From an uncultured Coriobacteriaceae bacterium (GTDB lineage: Bacteria > Actinomycetota > Coriobacteriia > Coriobacteriales > QAMH01): DNA of 6,484 bases. The translations under genes and the position numbers were made by a program. Position 1 is the first letter of the stretch; each line of letters starts with the position of its first letter. Shown piece by piece: positions 1 to 6,037 of the stretch. The stretch covers positions 1 through 6,484 of the forward strand of contig CADBRF010000153.1 of assembly GCA_902796975.1 (NCBI GenBank). The letters are read 5' to 3'. The notes beneath the pieces are model-generated. The model made no database searches, was not told the DNA's origin, and worked only from the letters and a program-made list of their open reading frames with translations.

Positions 1-826
1 AGAAATATCCGAGCAAACCGATGATCTTATTGTCTTCGTAGACCGGCATCTTAGTTGCCATGATGTTGTGGACTTCGCCATGGACAAGGCATTTGCCGGG
101 GGCATCGCGGATTGTCTGTCCAAATTTCAGGACTCTAAGCTCGTCACGTCTGAAAGGCTCTGGGTCTGGATGCCAGCCCATTTCCTCATCGGTTTTTCCG
201 ATAATGTCGTCGGGCTTCAGGCCATAGTATTCGAAGAACATGTGGTTTGCGCCCAGGAACCTCCTGTTCGCATCTTTCCAGAATATACCGACAGTGTCGT
301 TGTTTACAATCGATTGCCACAGGTCGCCGCTGGCTACCTGCTTGTTCGCTCCGGTTTCAACCAGGGCATCGGGCTTCTCGACCGAAGCGGGCGAAAGCAT
401 GTCCTTCGCATGCAACACGAAGAGCAGATAGCGGGCGGGTTCGGAATCGCCGGGAATACGGGATACGACCACGCGCTTTACGGAGTAATTGCCAGTGCCC
501 ATCCTAATGGAGAACGTGCTCTCAGTCGTGAGAGTCGCGCTTTTCAAAATGCGTCCCTCCAGGGTCGAGAAGTCCAAGAACTTGAGGAACCTAGCCCGTT
601 GGCTGGGATGAACAAAAGAGTCAGCAGCCCAGTGCACGATATTTTTCAGGTCCTCTTCTTGCGCTGCATCTCTTCTGTAGCTGATAACTCCGTGTATATG
701 CTTGAGGGAATTGGTTTCAGGGCAGAAGGCGAAGACCTCCTCGAATATACTGCACACATCCTGGAGATCCTCGGTCGCATCGAAGCTCTGTCCTTCGTGG
801 GGAATCTCCGAGGCAATGAGATACCC
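1..826 (-). pseudogene. Out-of-frame continuation of the EAL-PAS gene: two further PAS-type modules, partial at left edge
   Basis: Read leftward from 826 in the frame one base away from the 812-codon frame, about 275 codons are open with no stop and read as natural protein, beginning YLIASEIPHEGQSF. Two modules are visible. The first (roughly 770-400) contains VHPSQRARFLKFLDFSTLEGR and RYLLFVL. It resembles a PAS_3-like segment that I recall from large Coriobacteriia GGDEF/EAL proteins. The second (roughly 320-1) is a clear PAS domain: it opens DTVGIFWKDANRRFLGAN, continues FFEYYGLKPDDIIGKT, and reaches GLLGYF at the edge. Joined to the upstream part, the ancestral protein exceeds about 1,025 residues, with sensor modules after the EAL domain, the reverse of the usual PAS-GGDEF-EAL order. 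The C-terminal end lies outside the window. If the shift is a sequencing error this is simply the rest of the gene. Confidence 0.82.
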
Positions 827-3084
827 CCGCATACCACGGTCTGACCATACGAGCTGAAGCGCATGAAGCTGTGCCATCTGCCTACCGAGAGCACGGTTTC
901 GGCAATGTCACCAGGTTCGTGGGTCTGTTGCAGGCAGCTCCGCACCGTCGTGGAAAGCCAGCTGCCGTTGTTGAGCATAGCATCGGAATTCTCAACTGGG
1001 GCCACTCCCATCATCTCAAGCGCTTCGAGAGCAGGCTCGTTTGCATAGACGGTCTTGAGCACGCCCCTGTTTTCAACCAGAATCGTAAGACCGTCGCGTC
1101 GTTCCACCTGGCCTTCATCCGTCTCGAAAGGATACGTTCCCCGAACGACATCGGTCATGCCCAGATTGGAATAGAAGAGGCGCTCCCTTGGTGAAGCCGC
1201 CTCAAATCCCTGGTCAAGTAGGGTGTACACGAGTCGGTCAATGGGCAGCGGCTTTGAGAACAGGTAGCCTTGCGCCATCATGCAACCTATGCGCCTGAGC
1301 ATCTGGAGCTGCTCAGGTGTTTCGACTCCTTCGGCAAGGGTTTTTATTCCCATGTGCTTGCTGAGCGTGATGAGATCTTGCAGGAAGAGCTCAAGTCCAT
1401 CGGGGTTTTGCCTGAGGAACATGATGTCGAGCTTGGCGCAATCAAATGCGAAGCTCTTCAATGTATTGAGCGACGAATAGCCCGACCCGAAATCGTCTAG
1501 CCAGACTTCATAGCCACGAGCGTGGAACTTGCGCACGTTCTCGCGGATCAGGTCCTCGCTCTCGACAAGAGCAGTCTCGGTGATTTCCACGTGTATCGCA
1601 TTATGGGCAATCCCATAGGATTCCAGAATTTCATCGAAGCGCTCGTGGAAATCGGTGAGCTCGAAGTCGTGCCGGGAGATATTGATGGAAACGGGCAGGC
1701 TCATGAACCCGCGCAAACGCTGTTTCGACAAAGCCTCGCACGTTTGCCGCAAGACCTCGAAATCGACTTTATAGGCAACGTGGGCGTGTTCAAGCGTATT
1801 GATAAACTGCCCAGGTGGGAGCACGCCGCGAACAGGATCATCCCATCGGGCGAGGGCTTCAAGCGACTCGACTTTCCCAGAGAGTGTCCCGACAACAGGC
1901 TGGTAATGTACCTTGATCCAGCCGCGGGTAACTGCCCGGTCTACCTCGTTGAGGACATAGGAGCGAAGCTCGATGTCCTTCTCCATGCTCGCATTGTAGA
2001 AGCGCCAGTAGTTGGCATAGTCTCCATAGGCTTCATCGCCCGCAATTTTTGCCCGGTCTATGGCCTGGCCAGCACTCGATTCACCGCCAGTAAGGTGATA
2101 GATGCCAGCTCCAATCTGCGCATGGGAAAGGGGATCGTTCGCCATCGCTTCATGCACTTGTTTTACAACATCCTGCACCCGTGAGGATTCCACAAGCGCG
2201 TAGAAATGATCTGCATCGTACCGTGTCGCGCGGTCAGATCCGACGGCATCGCGAAGTACAGTAGCCGTTCGGCGGAGCAGGGCATCTCCTCTATCGATAC
2301 CGTACTTGGTGTTGTACTCCTTGAAATAGCGAATATTGAAATAGACGACATCCCATTGCAGTTGCATGCTTTCGGGTTCGATTTGACTGATAAAGGAATC
2401 GAGAATGCGCTGAAATGATGTTTTGCTGCAGAGGCCAGTTAGCAAGTCAGTGTTCTGAGCGGCATGTATATACGTTACGCTTCTCTTATGGCGCAGGAGT
2501 GTCGAGATGCAGGCGGCGCTCATTTTCAGAAGCATATCGCACATGCCAACGTACACGAGTGCGGGATTGTCCACTGCGACAAACCCTATCCGGTCGTTTT
2601 CCAGGGCAAGCGGCCAGATGACAAACCGTGCTACGCCCTGGGCATTGAGTCGCTCGGAAAGCTCAGGATATAGGGGGCTGCTAGCTTCAACATTCTCCGC
2701 GACAAAGCCATTGCCCCCTTCAACAGCACAGCTCCATTCAGGAAGGGTCTCAATGTACGCATTTGCGATGTCTGAGACCTTCTCGCCAAAATGAGAGGAA
2801 TGCCATTCGAAGGTCCCATTTGGCACGCCTTTACCGTTCGATTCAATGATATGCACGGCGTCTGCCTGGAGAATAGAGCCGAGGTTTTGCAGAAAGCCGT
2901 CAATTGCCGACGTCGGGTCTTCTTCGCCACCGACCTGAGCCATTGCCTCACTGATGAGCCCAACGGATTGTCTGAATGTATCCGCATCGGAATGCTCTGC
3001 ATCGAGGCTCATGGCCTTGTCGCCGGTAATGCTTTGCTCACACACAATATCCACCCTTGGCAATAGCTCCTTCATGATTTGCAC
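646..3084 (-). CDS. Degenerate-GGDEF/EAL c-di-GMP phosphodiesterase with PAS modules (frameshifted)
   Basis: Probable cytoplasmic enzyme that hydrolyses cyclic di-GMP. The open frame has 812 codons. Residues ~30-200 look GAF-like. Residues ~211-365 form a GGDEF fold (DLLTGL at 213-218) whose signature is DADHF (290-294), so cyclase activity is probably lost and the domain may bind GTP or act structurally. Residues ~375-620 are an EAL domain with the family's catalytic residues: E409 of EALAR, N468 of NIS, E500 of EITE, D530-D531 of DDFGSG, K551 of KLD, E585 of EGVET and Q605 of QGY. Residues ~660-753 resemble a PAS domain. From about residue 754 the frame is wrong: the Arg/Ser-rich tail to the stop at 646 is an artefact of a one-base shift, and the true sequence continues in another frame to the window edge. 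The start is uncertain. The GTG at 3084 gives the longest frame with only a weak AAAGA upstream; ATG 3075, GTG 3045 and ATG 3012 are alternatives. It is divergent from the flavin reductase gene. Confidence 0.88.
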   Translation of the reverse strand: MQIMKELLPRVDIVCEQSITGDKAMSLDAEHSDADTFRQSVGLISEAMAQVGGEEDPTSAIDGFLQNLGSILQADAVHIIESNGKGVPNGTFEWHSSHFGEKVSDIANAYIETLPEWSCAVEGGNGFVAENVEASSPLYPELSERLNAQGVARFVIWPLALENDRIGFVAVDNPALVYVGMCDMLLKMSAACISTLLRHKRSVTYIHAAQNTDLLTGLCSKTSFQRILDSFISQIEPESMQLQWDVVYFNIRYFKEYNTKYGIDRGDALLRRTATVLRDAVGSDRATRYDADHFYALVESSRVQDVVKQVHEAMANDPLSHAQIGAGIYHLTGGESSAGQAIDRAKIAGDEAYGDYANYWRFYNASMEKDIELRSYVLNEVDRAVTRGWIKVHYQPVVGTLSGKVESLEALARWDDPVRGVLPPGQFINTLEHAHVAYKVDFEVLRQTCEALSKQRLRGFMSLPVSINISRHDFELTDFHERFDEILESYGIAHNAIHVEITETALVESEDLIRENVRKFHARGYEVWLDDFGSGYSSLNTLKSFAFDCAKLDIMFLRQNPDGLELFLQDLITLSKHMGIKTLAEGVETPEQLQMLRRIGCMMAQGYLFSKPLPIDRLVYTLLDQGFEAASPRERLFYSNLGMTDVVRGTYPFETDEGQVERRDGLTILVENRGVLKTVYANEPALEALEMMGVAPVENSDAMLNNGSWLSTTVRSCLQQTHEPGDIAETVLSVGRWHSFMRFSSYGQTVVCGGISLPRRFPTKDRASMRPRISRMCAVYSRRSSPSALKPIPSSIYTELSATEEMQRKKRT
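824..828 (-). other. Frameshift site in a five-G tract (minus strand)
   Basis: The plus strand shows CCCCC here. Upstream codons in the main frame end ...SSYGQTVVCGG and then become unnatural, whereas the -1 frame from this tract reads YLIASEIP and stays open to the window edge. Restoring one G (TGC GGG GGG TAT) fuses the two halves as VCGGYLIASE, which fits the end of a PAS domain. The exact base lost is inferred; any single-base loss within a few codons would have the same effect. Possible causes are a homopolymer sequencing error, a real inactivating mutation, or slippage. Confidence 0.7.
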
Positions 3085-3126
3085 GCAATTCTTTCATTGC
3101 GCCCTACATGCGCTGGGCTATTATTG

Positions 3127-3155
3127 AGTATACGTCAGGCCTATTGAAAATTCAT
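3127..3155 (-). promoter_or_regulatory. Candidate promoter for the EAL-PAS gene
   Basis: On the minus strand a TATACT hexamer (3132 to 3127) is a good -10 match and lies about 43 nt before the GTG at 3084. The segment 17 nt upstream (3155-3150) reads ATGAAT, a poor -35, so recognition would rely on the -10 or on an activator. One arm of a 7-bp inverted repeat falls in the spacer and the other just upstream of the -35 position. Confidence 0.3.
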
Positions 3156-3167
3156 GGCGAAGGCCTG
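3136..3167. repeat. Inverted repeat CAGGCCT-N18-AGGCCTG in the divergent promoter region
   Basis: CAGGCCT at 3136-3142 is the exact reverse complement of AGGCCTG at 3161-3167, with 18 nt between. The spacer also contains a weaker dyad, TGAA-AA-TTCA. The position between two divergent genes, overlapping the candidate promoter of the leftward gene, is what an operator would show. It could equally be an RNA hairpin. No regulator is identified. Confidence 0.45.
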
Positions 3168-3181
3168 CTAGCTCTCCGGAA

Positions 3182-3255
3182 CCACCTGACGAGTCGGGCT
3201 TGCCCGATATTCCGTCTACAGTTTCGTAGAAGACCAGCAGGTGGCAGGCGAAACT
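3182..3255 (+). promoter_or_regulatory. Structured 5' leader of the flavin reductase gene
   Basis: Three pairings are visible upstream of the ribosome binding site. TCGGG-CTTG-CCCGA (3194-3207) is a compact hairpin with a CUUG-type tetraloop. CCACCTG (3182-3188) pairs perfectly with CAGGTGG (3238-3244). AGTTTCG (3220-3226) pairs perfectly with CGAAACT (3249-3255). The last two helices cross each other, so they would be mutually exclusive or form a pseudoknot. This recalls a regulatory leader, but it matches no riboswitch class I know, including the FMN class, and chance short helices are possible. Confidence 0.35.
3210..3221 (+). repeat. 12-bp direct repeat TTCCGTCTACAG, copy 1
   Basis: Identical to 3838-3849 in the leader of the downstream diguanylate cyclase gene. 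It is preceded by CGGGCTTG (3195-3202), which also occurs before the second copy but with different spacing. It ends 57 nt before the flavin reductase ATG. It may be a shared regulator site, a shared promoter element, or remnants of a duplicated leader. Confidence 0.6.
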
Positions 3256-3265
3256 ACGCACGTCG

Positions 3266-3273
3266 AAAGGAGA
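3266..3273 (+). promoter_or_regulatory. Ribosome binding site fixing the flavin reductase start
   Basis: AAAGGAGA lies 5 nt before the ATG at 3279. This strong Shine-Dalgarno, together with family-like sequence beginning exactly there, rules out the longer in-frame extension back to 3108. Confidence 0.85.
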
Positions 3274-3278
3274 TCTTC

Positions 3279-3752
3279 ATGTTCGATCGTAAGGCACTCT
3301 ACCCGGTAAGCGCAGGCGTCTATCTGTTCACCTGCCTCGATAGCGACGGAAAACGCGCAATCGGCCGTACGGTTGATGCAGTCTCTCAGGTTAATTCGGC
3401 TCCCGCCGTGCTGACCGTCTCGCTTCATAAGGGCGGCTATGTCGACAAGGTCGTGAGAACCACCGGCCACTTCAGCCTGACCATCCTCGCAGAAGACGCG
3501 CCGCTGGAGCTCATCAAGGGCTTCGGCATGCGTTCGAGCAAAGATGTCGACAAGTTCGAGTGGCTCGAAGTGCAGTATGACGAGAAGGGCGCGCCCTGGG
3601 TCGCCGATGGTGCGCTCTCCCAGGTGAGCTGCGACATCACCGCCGTGCTCGACCAAGGCGATCATCTGCTGCTCATCGCCGATGCTACAGACGCACAGGT
3701 TCTGGCACAGGGTAATGCCATGACCTACGCCCAATACCGCGCGCTGAAATAG
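3279..3752 (+). CDS. Flavin reductase-like domain protein (FMN-binding, stand-alone)
   Basis: Small cytoplasmic flavoprotein of 157 residues, a single flavin-reductase-like domain of the FMN-binding split-barrel fold. Family features in order: start MFDRKALYPVSAGVYLFT; QVNSAPAVLTVSLHKGG (37-53), the flavin-contact region; GHFSLTILAEDAPLELI (63-79); FGMRSSKDVDKF (82-93); and MTYAQYR near the C-terminus (148-154). This pattern matches the N-terminal half of high-molecular-weight rubredoxins (NAD(P)H:rubredoxin oxidoreductases of strict anaerobes), which feed electrons to rubredoxin and flavodiiron proteins in O2/NO detoxification. Here the protein stops after the flavin domain and no rubredoxin domain follows, so the electron acceptor is unknown. 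It lies between a c-di-GMP phosphodiesterase gene and a diguanylate cyclase gene, in the same direction as the latter. The fold is secure; the exact reaction is inferred. Confidence 0.87.
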   Translation: MFDRKALYPVSAGVYLFTCLDSDGKRAIGRTVDAVSQVNSAPAVLTVSLHKGGYVDKVVRTTGHFSLTILAEDAPLELIKGFGMRSSKDVDKFEWLEVQYDEKGAPWVADGALSQVSCDITAVLDQGDHLLLIADATDAQVLAQGNAMTYAQYRALK

Positions 3753-3760
3753 GGGGTTTT

Positions 3761-3772
3761 CGGGGTTCCCCG
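3761..3772 (+). terminator. Possible short hairpin after the flavin reductase gene
   Basis: CGGGG-TT-CCCCG begins 8 nt after the stop codon; in RNA it would form a 4-bp stem with a GUUC loop. A T4 run precedes it and no T-run follows, so it is not a classical intrinsic terminator. It may work together with the larger hairpin at 3779-3817. Confidence 0.3.
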
Positions 3773-3778
3773 GTCCAT

Positions 3779-3817
3779 CGCGCATGACACGCACCTCGCA
3801 GGCATTTGTCATGCGCG
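3779..3817. terminator. Perfect 11-bp inverted repeat, candidate terminator or attenuator
   Basis: CGCGCATGACA (3779-3789) is the exact reverse complement of TGTCATGCGCG (3807-3817), with a 17-nt loop. The stem is GC-rich and long enough to be real. It sits between the flavin reductase and the cyclase genes. No U-tract follows on either strand, so it could be a factor-assisted terminator, a transcript-stabilising hairpin, or a protein-binding palindrome (inner dyad ATGACA...TGTCAT). Confidence 0.5.
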
Positions 3818-3837
3818 GGCTTGGAACAGGGGGCCTT

Positions 3838-3849
3838 TTCCGTCTACAG
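3838..3849 (+). repeat. 12-bp direct repeat TTCCGTCTACAG, copy 2
   Basis: Identical to 3210-3221 upstream of the flavin reductase gene. It is preceded by CGGGCTTG (3816-3823), as in copy 1, but with a 14-nt instead of a 7-nt gap. It ends 100 nt before the cyclase ATG. Confidence 0.6.
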
Positions 3850-3861
3850 GCCAAACTGGTT

Positions 3862-3886
3862 TCTCTGCAAAGGTACCTGCAAGAGA
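3862..3886 (+). promoter_or_regulatory. Hairpin in the leader of the diguanylate cyclase gene
   Basis: TCTCT-GCA (3862-3869) pairs with TGC-(A)-AGAGA (3878-3886), giving eight pairs with one bulged A and the loop AAGGTACC. It could shape the untranslated leader. No known riboswitch motif was recognised, and a c-di-GMP class I aptamer could not be drawn. Confidence 0.25.
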
Positions 3887-3938
3887 GAGAATCGAATTGT
3901 CCTCGAGGCAACAAACGAGAATGTGTCACGCGATAAAC

Positions 3939-3942
3939 GGAG
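3939..3942 (+). promoter_or_regulatory. Ribosome binding site fixing the cyclase start
   Basis: GGAG lies 7 nt before the ATG at 3950. This start is preferred over a TTG at 3806, whose extra 48 codons run through the 3807-3817 inverted-repeat arm and the shared 12-mer and do not look like protein. Confidence 0.75.
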
Positions 3943-3949
3943 CTCCACG

Positions 3950-4846
3950 ATGACCGAAACAGATCGCGAACATCCAACACGCACATACACACGCCAGAAG
4001 ATAATCGCCTATATGGAGCAGCTTGAGGAGCCGTTCGATGTCGTGCGCCTCGTGAACCCTGTCAATTTGCATTGTCTCCACTTCGATGGCGATCCGGGCT
4101 TGGAAACATCCCCTGAAATCTGCTCTACCCTCTGGAACCGCGATGGAAGATGCGTTAACTGCATTTCTGCCCGAGCGATAAGCGAGAGAAAACGCCAGAC
4201 GATAATCGAGCTCAAAGACGGACAGCCGTACTTTGTCATGGCAGATCCCGTGGAAATTGAAGGGACCGTCTGCTCCCTGGAATGCGCAGTGAAGATGTGT
4301 GGTTCCAACCTGTATGCCATGGACAGCAAGGAGTTCTCCAAAGAGCTCAAGCGTGTCAACGACAAGATCTACAAGGATTCCCTCACAAAAGTTTACAATC
4401 GCCGCTATTACGATGAGATAGCACGCGGCATGTACTGCACGGCTCTGGCTTTTCTCGATGTGAACCATTTCAAGAACGTCAATGACAAGTACGGTCACGA
4501 AATAGGTGACAGGTTGTTAGAACAGATTGCGGAGACAATTAGAGATAACATCCGTGCCACCGATGCCCTCATCCGCTACGGTGGAGATGAGTTCGTGCTC
4601 TTCTTCGATGACGAGTTCGATTACTCCACGCTCGTGGGCAAACTTGAAGGCATACGGAACCAGATTGCGGAAATACAGATTCCCGGTATGGAGGAATCCA
4701 TCTCCATCAGCATCGGCGCTGTGCTGGGCTTTGAAACGGTCATGAACCTTCTCACACCTGCTGACGAGCAAATGTACAGGGCGAAGAAGGTGCCCGGGCA
4801 TATTTGCGTTGAAAAGCAGGCAGAACAAGGTCATCTTGACCTTTAA
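3950..4846 (+). CDS. Diguanylate cyclase with Cys-rich N-terminal sensor
   Basis: Predicted soluble enzyme of 298 residues that makes cyclic di-GMP from two GTP. The C-terminal GGDEF domain (~143-290) starts DSLTKVYNRRYYDE, has the metal-binding D170 in FLDVNHFKNVND, and carries an intact GGDEF (211-215). RATD at 202-205 has the spacing of the inhibitory I-site (RxxD five residues before GGDEF), so product feedback inhibition is expected. The N-terminal ~120 residues form a PAS-like sensor of a type I recall from Clostridia and Coriobacteriia cyclases: FDVVRLVNP, then C58, C68 and C71 in EICSTLWNRDGRCVNC, with more cysteines at 42, 108, 112 and 117. The CX9CX2C cluster could bind zinc, Fe-S or haem, or act as a thiol switch; the ligand is not known from sequence. 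There is no signal peptide or membrane segment. It lies downstream of the flavin reductase gene on the same strand, but a 197-bp gap with hairpins suggests its own expression control. Its stop interlocks with the convergent HAD gene. Confidence 0.92.
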   Translation: MTETDREHPTRTYTRQKIIAYMEQLEEPFDVVRLVNPVNLHCLHFDGDPGLETSPEICSTLWNRDGRCVNCISARAISERKRQTIIELKDGQPYFVMADPVEIEGTVCSLECAVKMCGSNLYAMDSKEFSKELKRVNDKIYKDSLTKVYNRRYYDEIARGMYCTALAFLDVNHFKNVNDKYGHEIGDRLLEQIAETIRDNIRATDALIRYGGDEFVLFFDDEFDYSTLVGKLEGIRNQIAEIQIPGMEESISISIGAVLGFETVMNLLTPADEQMYRAKKVPGHICVEKQAEQGHLDL

Positions 4847-5640
4847 GCTTTAGCCTCCTGAGCAATACGGAGCATCTCTCGCTGGACAGCATGCTCCACG
4901 TTCGACCCTATGACCTTGCTTGCAATCTGTTTGATTGCCGGGCGCGCATTGCTCACGGCGCAGCTCATCCCCGCCTCTCGCATCAGCTCGTAATCGTTCA
5001 TGGAATCGCCAAATGCCAGCACCTCGTCAAGGCCAATACCATACATGCTCAGCAGCTCTCCCACGCCGGTAACCTTGCTCACACCCTTTTGCAATACATC
5101 GATGTAGTGCTGGCCAGACGGAGCAAAGATGAACTTCTCCCCCACCTCACGGCTGAGAAGGTAGGCCATGTCCATGATGGCATCAGGCTGGTCGCAATAG
5201 ACCGATGCCTTGATAATGGCGACATCCGGGCTTGGCCAACCCACAATGCGGGGTTCGGGAAAATCCTTATCCAGCTCTCCCACATAGCAGGAAAAGTCAT
5301 CAACGAGAAAAGACTGCCTACGATCGAAAAGCGAGAGATGGAGCATATCGAACTCCGCGACCACATTGCGAAGCTTGCGTAAGGCTGAGCCTGAGAAGAC
5401 TTCCTGATCGATCAGCCTGCCCGAGCTTACAACTTGCGCGCCATTGGATGCCACGAAGTCCATGCGCTCTGACACGGCACCGAAAAACGAGGACGCCGTA
5501 TCGTACCGGCGTCCTGTTGCTATGACGAACTGTATTCCAGCATCCTCGACCTGATTGATGCAGTCCAGTGTTTCTGGTGGCAGTTGCGAGTTGTCATCGA
5601 GCAGGGTGCCATCCATATCACATGCAATAAGCTTGATCAT
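4843..5640 (-). CDS. Cof-type HAD-IIB family phosphatase
   Basis: Predicted cytoplasmic Mg-dependent phosphatase of 265 residues, the normal length for the Cof/YidA group, acting on sugar phosphates or other small phosphorylated metabolites. HAD motifs are complete: motif I DMDGT with nucleophile D8 and acid/base D10; motif II IATGR with T42; motif III K189 in QKGVSK; motif IV GDSMND (211-216). The intervening ~85-180 region is the C2-type cap (EKFIFAPSGQHYIDVL is typical of its end). The start is set by AAGGAG (5646-5651), 5 nt before the ATG. A perfect dyad lies 65-79 nt upstream. The gene converges on the cyclase gene; both stop codons fit within the four bases TTAA at 4843-4846, leaving no room for an intergenic terminator. 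Substrate cannot be predicted. Confidence 0.93.
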   Translation of the reverse strand: MIKLIACDMDGTLLDDNSQLPPETLDCINQVEDAGIQFVIATGRRYDTASSFFGAVSERMDFVASNGAQVVSSGRLIDQEVFSGSALRKLRNVVAEFDMLHLSLFDRRQSFLVDDFSCYVGELDKDFPEPRIVGWPSPDVAIIKASVYCDQPDAIMDMAYLLSREVGEKFIFAPSGQHYIDVLQKGVSKVTGVGELLSMYGIGLDEVLAFGDSMNDYELMREAGMSCAVSNARPAIKQIASKVIGSNVEHAVQREMLRIAQEAKA

Positions 5641-5704
5641 TCATTCTCCTTGTCCGCTAGCGTCTCAAAACATGCGTTGCGACCATATCACGCTAACAAC
5701 CTGC

Positions 5705-5719
5705 GAGAATGCAATTCTC
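5705..5719. promoter_or_regulatory. Operator-like dyad GAGAAT-GCA-ATTCTC upstream of the HAD gene
   Basis: Perfect 6-bp arms with a 3-nt centre. Distance to the HAD start (65-79 nt) fits a repressor or activator site near the promoter. No convincing -35/-10 pair could be chosen nearby, and the regulator is unknown. Confidence 0.4.
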
Positions 5720-5827
5720 AAGCAGTTTGCAAAGGTTTGACAATGCCGTGTCATCTTCCTCCGGCAGCGGAGAATGTGCTGGGCACATGCCGAAATGAAG
5801 GCGGCAATCAGTTCTTGCGGGTATAGG

Positions 5828-5851
5828 CGGATGCTGCGTCTGCAGCGTCCG
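5828..5851. repeat. 10-bp hairpin with GTCT loop
   Basis: CGGATGCTGC (5828-5837) pairs with GCAGCGTCCG (5842-5851); nine Watson-Crick pairs plus one U-G. No T-run follows on either strand, so terminator function is doubtful. Confidence 0.4.
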
Positions 5852-5876
5852 AGGCATTTATGCGACATGAGTTACC

Positions 5877-5932
5877 CATCGAGGCGAATTTTTGCCCAGA
5901 TTTTCACGCGCGGACAAAAATTCGCTTCGATG
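5877..5932. repeat. Long imperfect palindrome A
   Basis: Two 21-nt arms (5877-5897 and 5912-5932) match at 19 of 21 positions as inverted repeats around a 14-nt centre. One mismatch is a G-U wobble in plus-strand RNA. The half-site is close to CATCGAAGCGAATTTTTG followed by CCC. On the plus strand the stem is followed by TGCATTTTTG, so weak terminator activity is possible. The same half-site builds palindrome B. Confidence 0.75.
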
Positions 5933-6037
5933 TGCATTTTTGCAGAAATCTGCGAGTACACAAAAAGGTGCTCAAACATCTGAACAGGCGTATTAAGCAT
6001 CAGTACAACTCTGCCTACTCACTGGTTTCGAGATGAT

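Noticed and set aside
824..828. Programmed -1 frameshifting
   Set aside because: A G5 tract alone lacks a typical slippery heptamer and I saw no clear stimulatory structure; mutation or sequencing error is simpler.
68..844. 258-codon plus-strand frame
   Set aside because: It is antisense to the PAS-encoding region, has no ribosome binding site, and its protein resembles no family.
1522..2184. 220-codon plus-strand frame
   Set aside because: It is a mirror frame of the EAL/GGDEF coding region on the other strand, which has clear catalytic motifs.
3085..3278. FMN or cobalamin riboswitch in the flavin reductase leader
   Set aside because: The conserved core segments of both classes are absent.
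3818..3949. Possible c-di-GMP (GEMM) riboswitch before the cyclase gene, suggested by the CAAAC and GCAAAG stretches
   Set aside because: The paired stems and conserved spacing of class I could not be drawn, and no class II pattern was seen.
3806..3949. Longer N-terminus for the cyclase from a TTG start
   Set aside because: The extra residues come from hairpin and repeat sequence, and a good RBS precedes the ATG at 3950.
3216..3992. 258-codon minus-strand frame
   Set aside because: It runs antisense through the flavin reductase gene and intergenic repeats, without a recognisable domain or RBS.
4891..5382. 163-codon plus-strand frame
   Set aside because: It lies opposite the HAD phosphatase, whose four motifs are intact.
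5774..5983. Small plus-strand frame in the 494-bp gap
   Set aside because: It covers the hairpin at 5828-5851 and palindrome A, has no RBS, and its composition is not protein-like.
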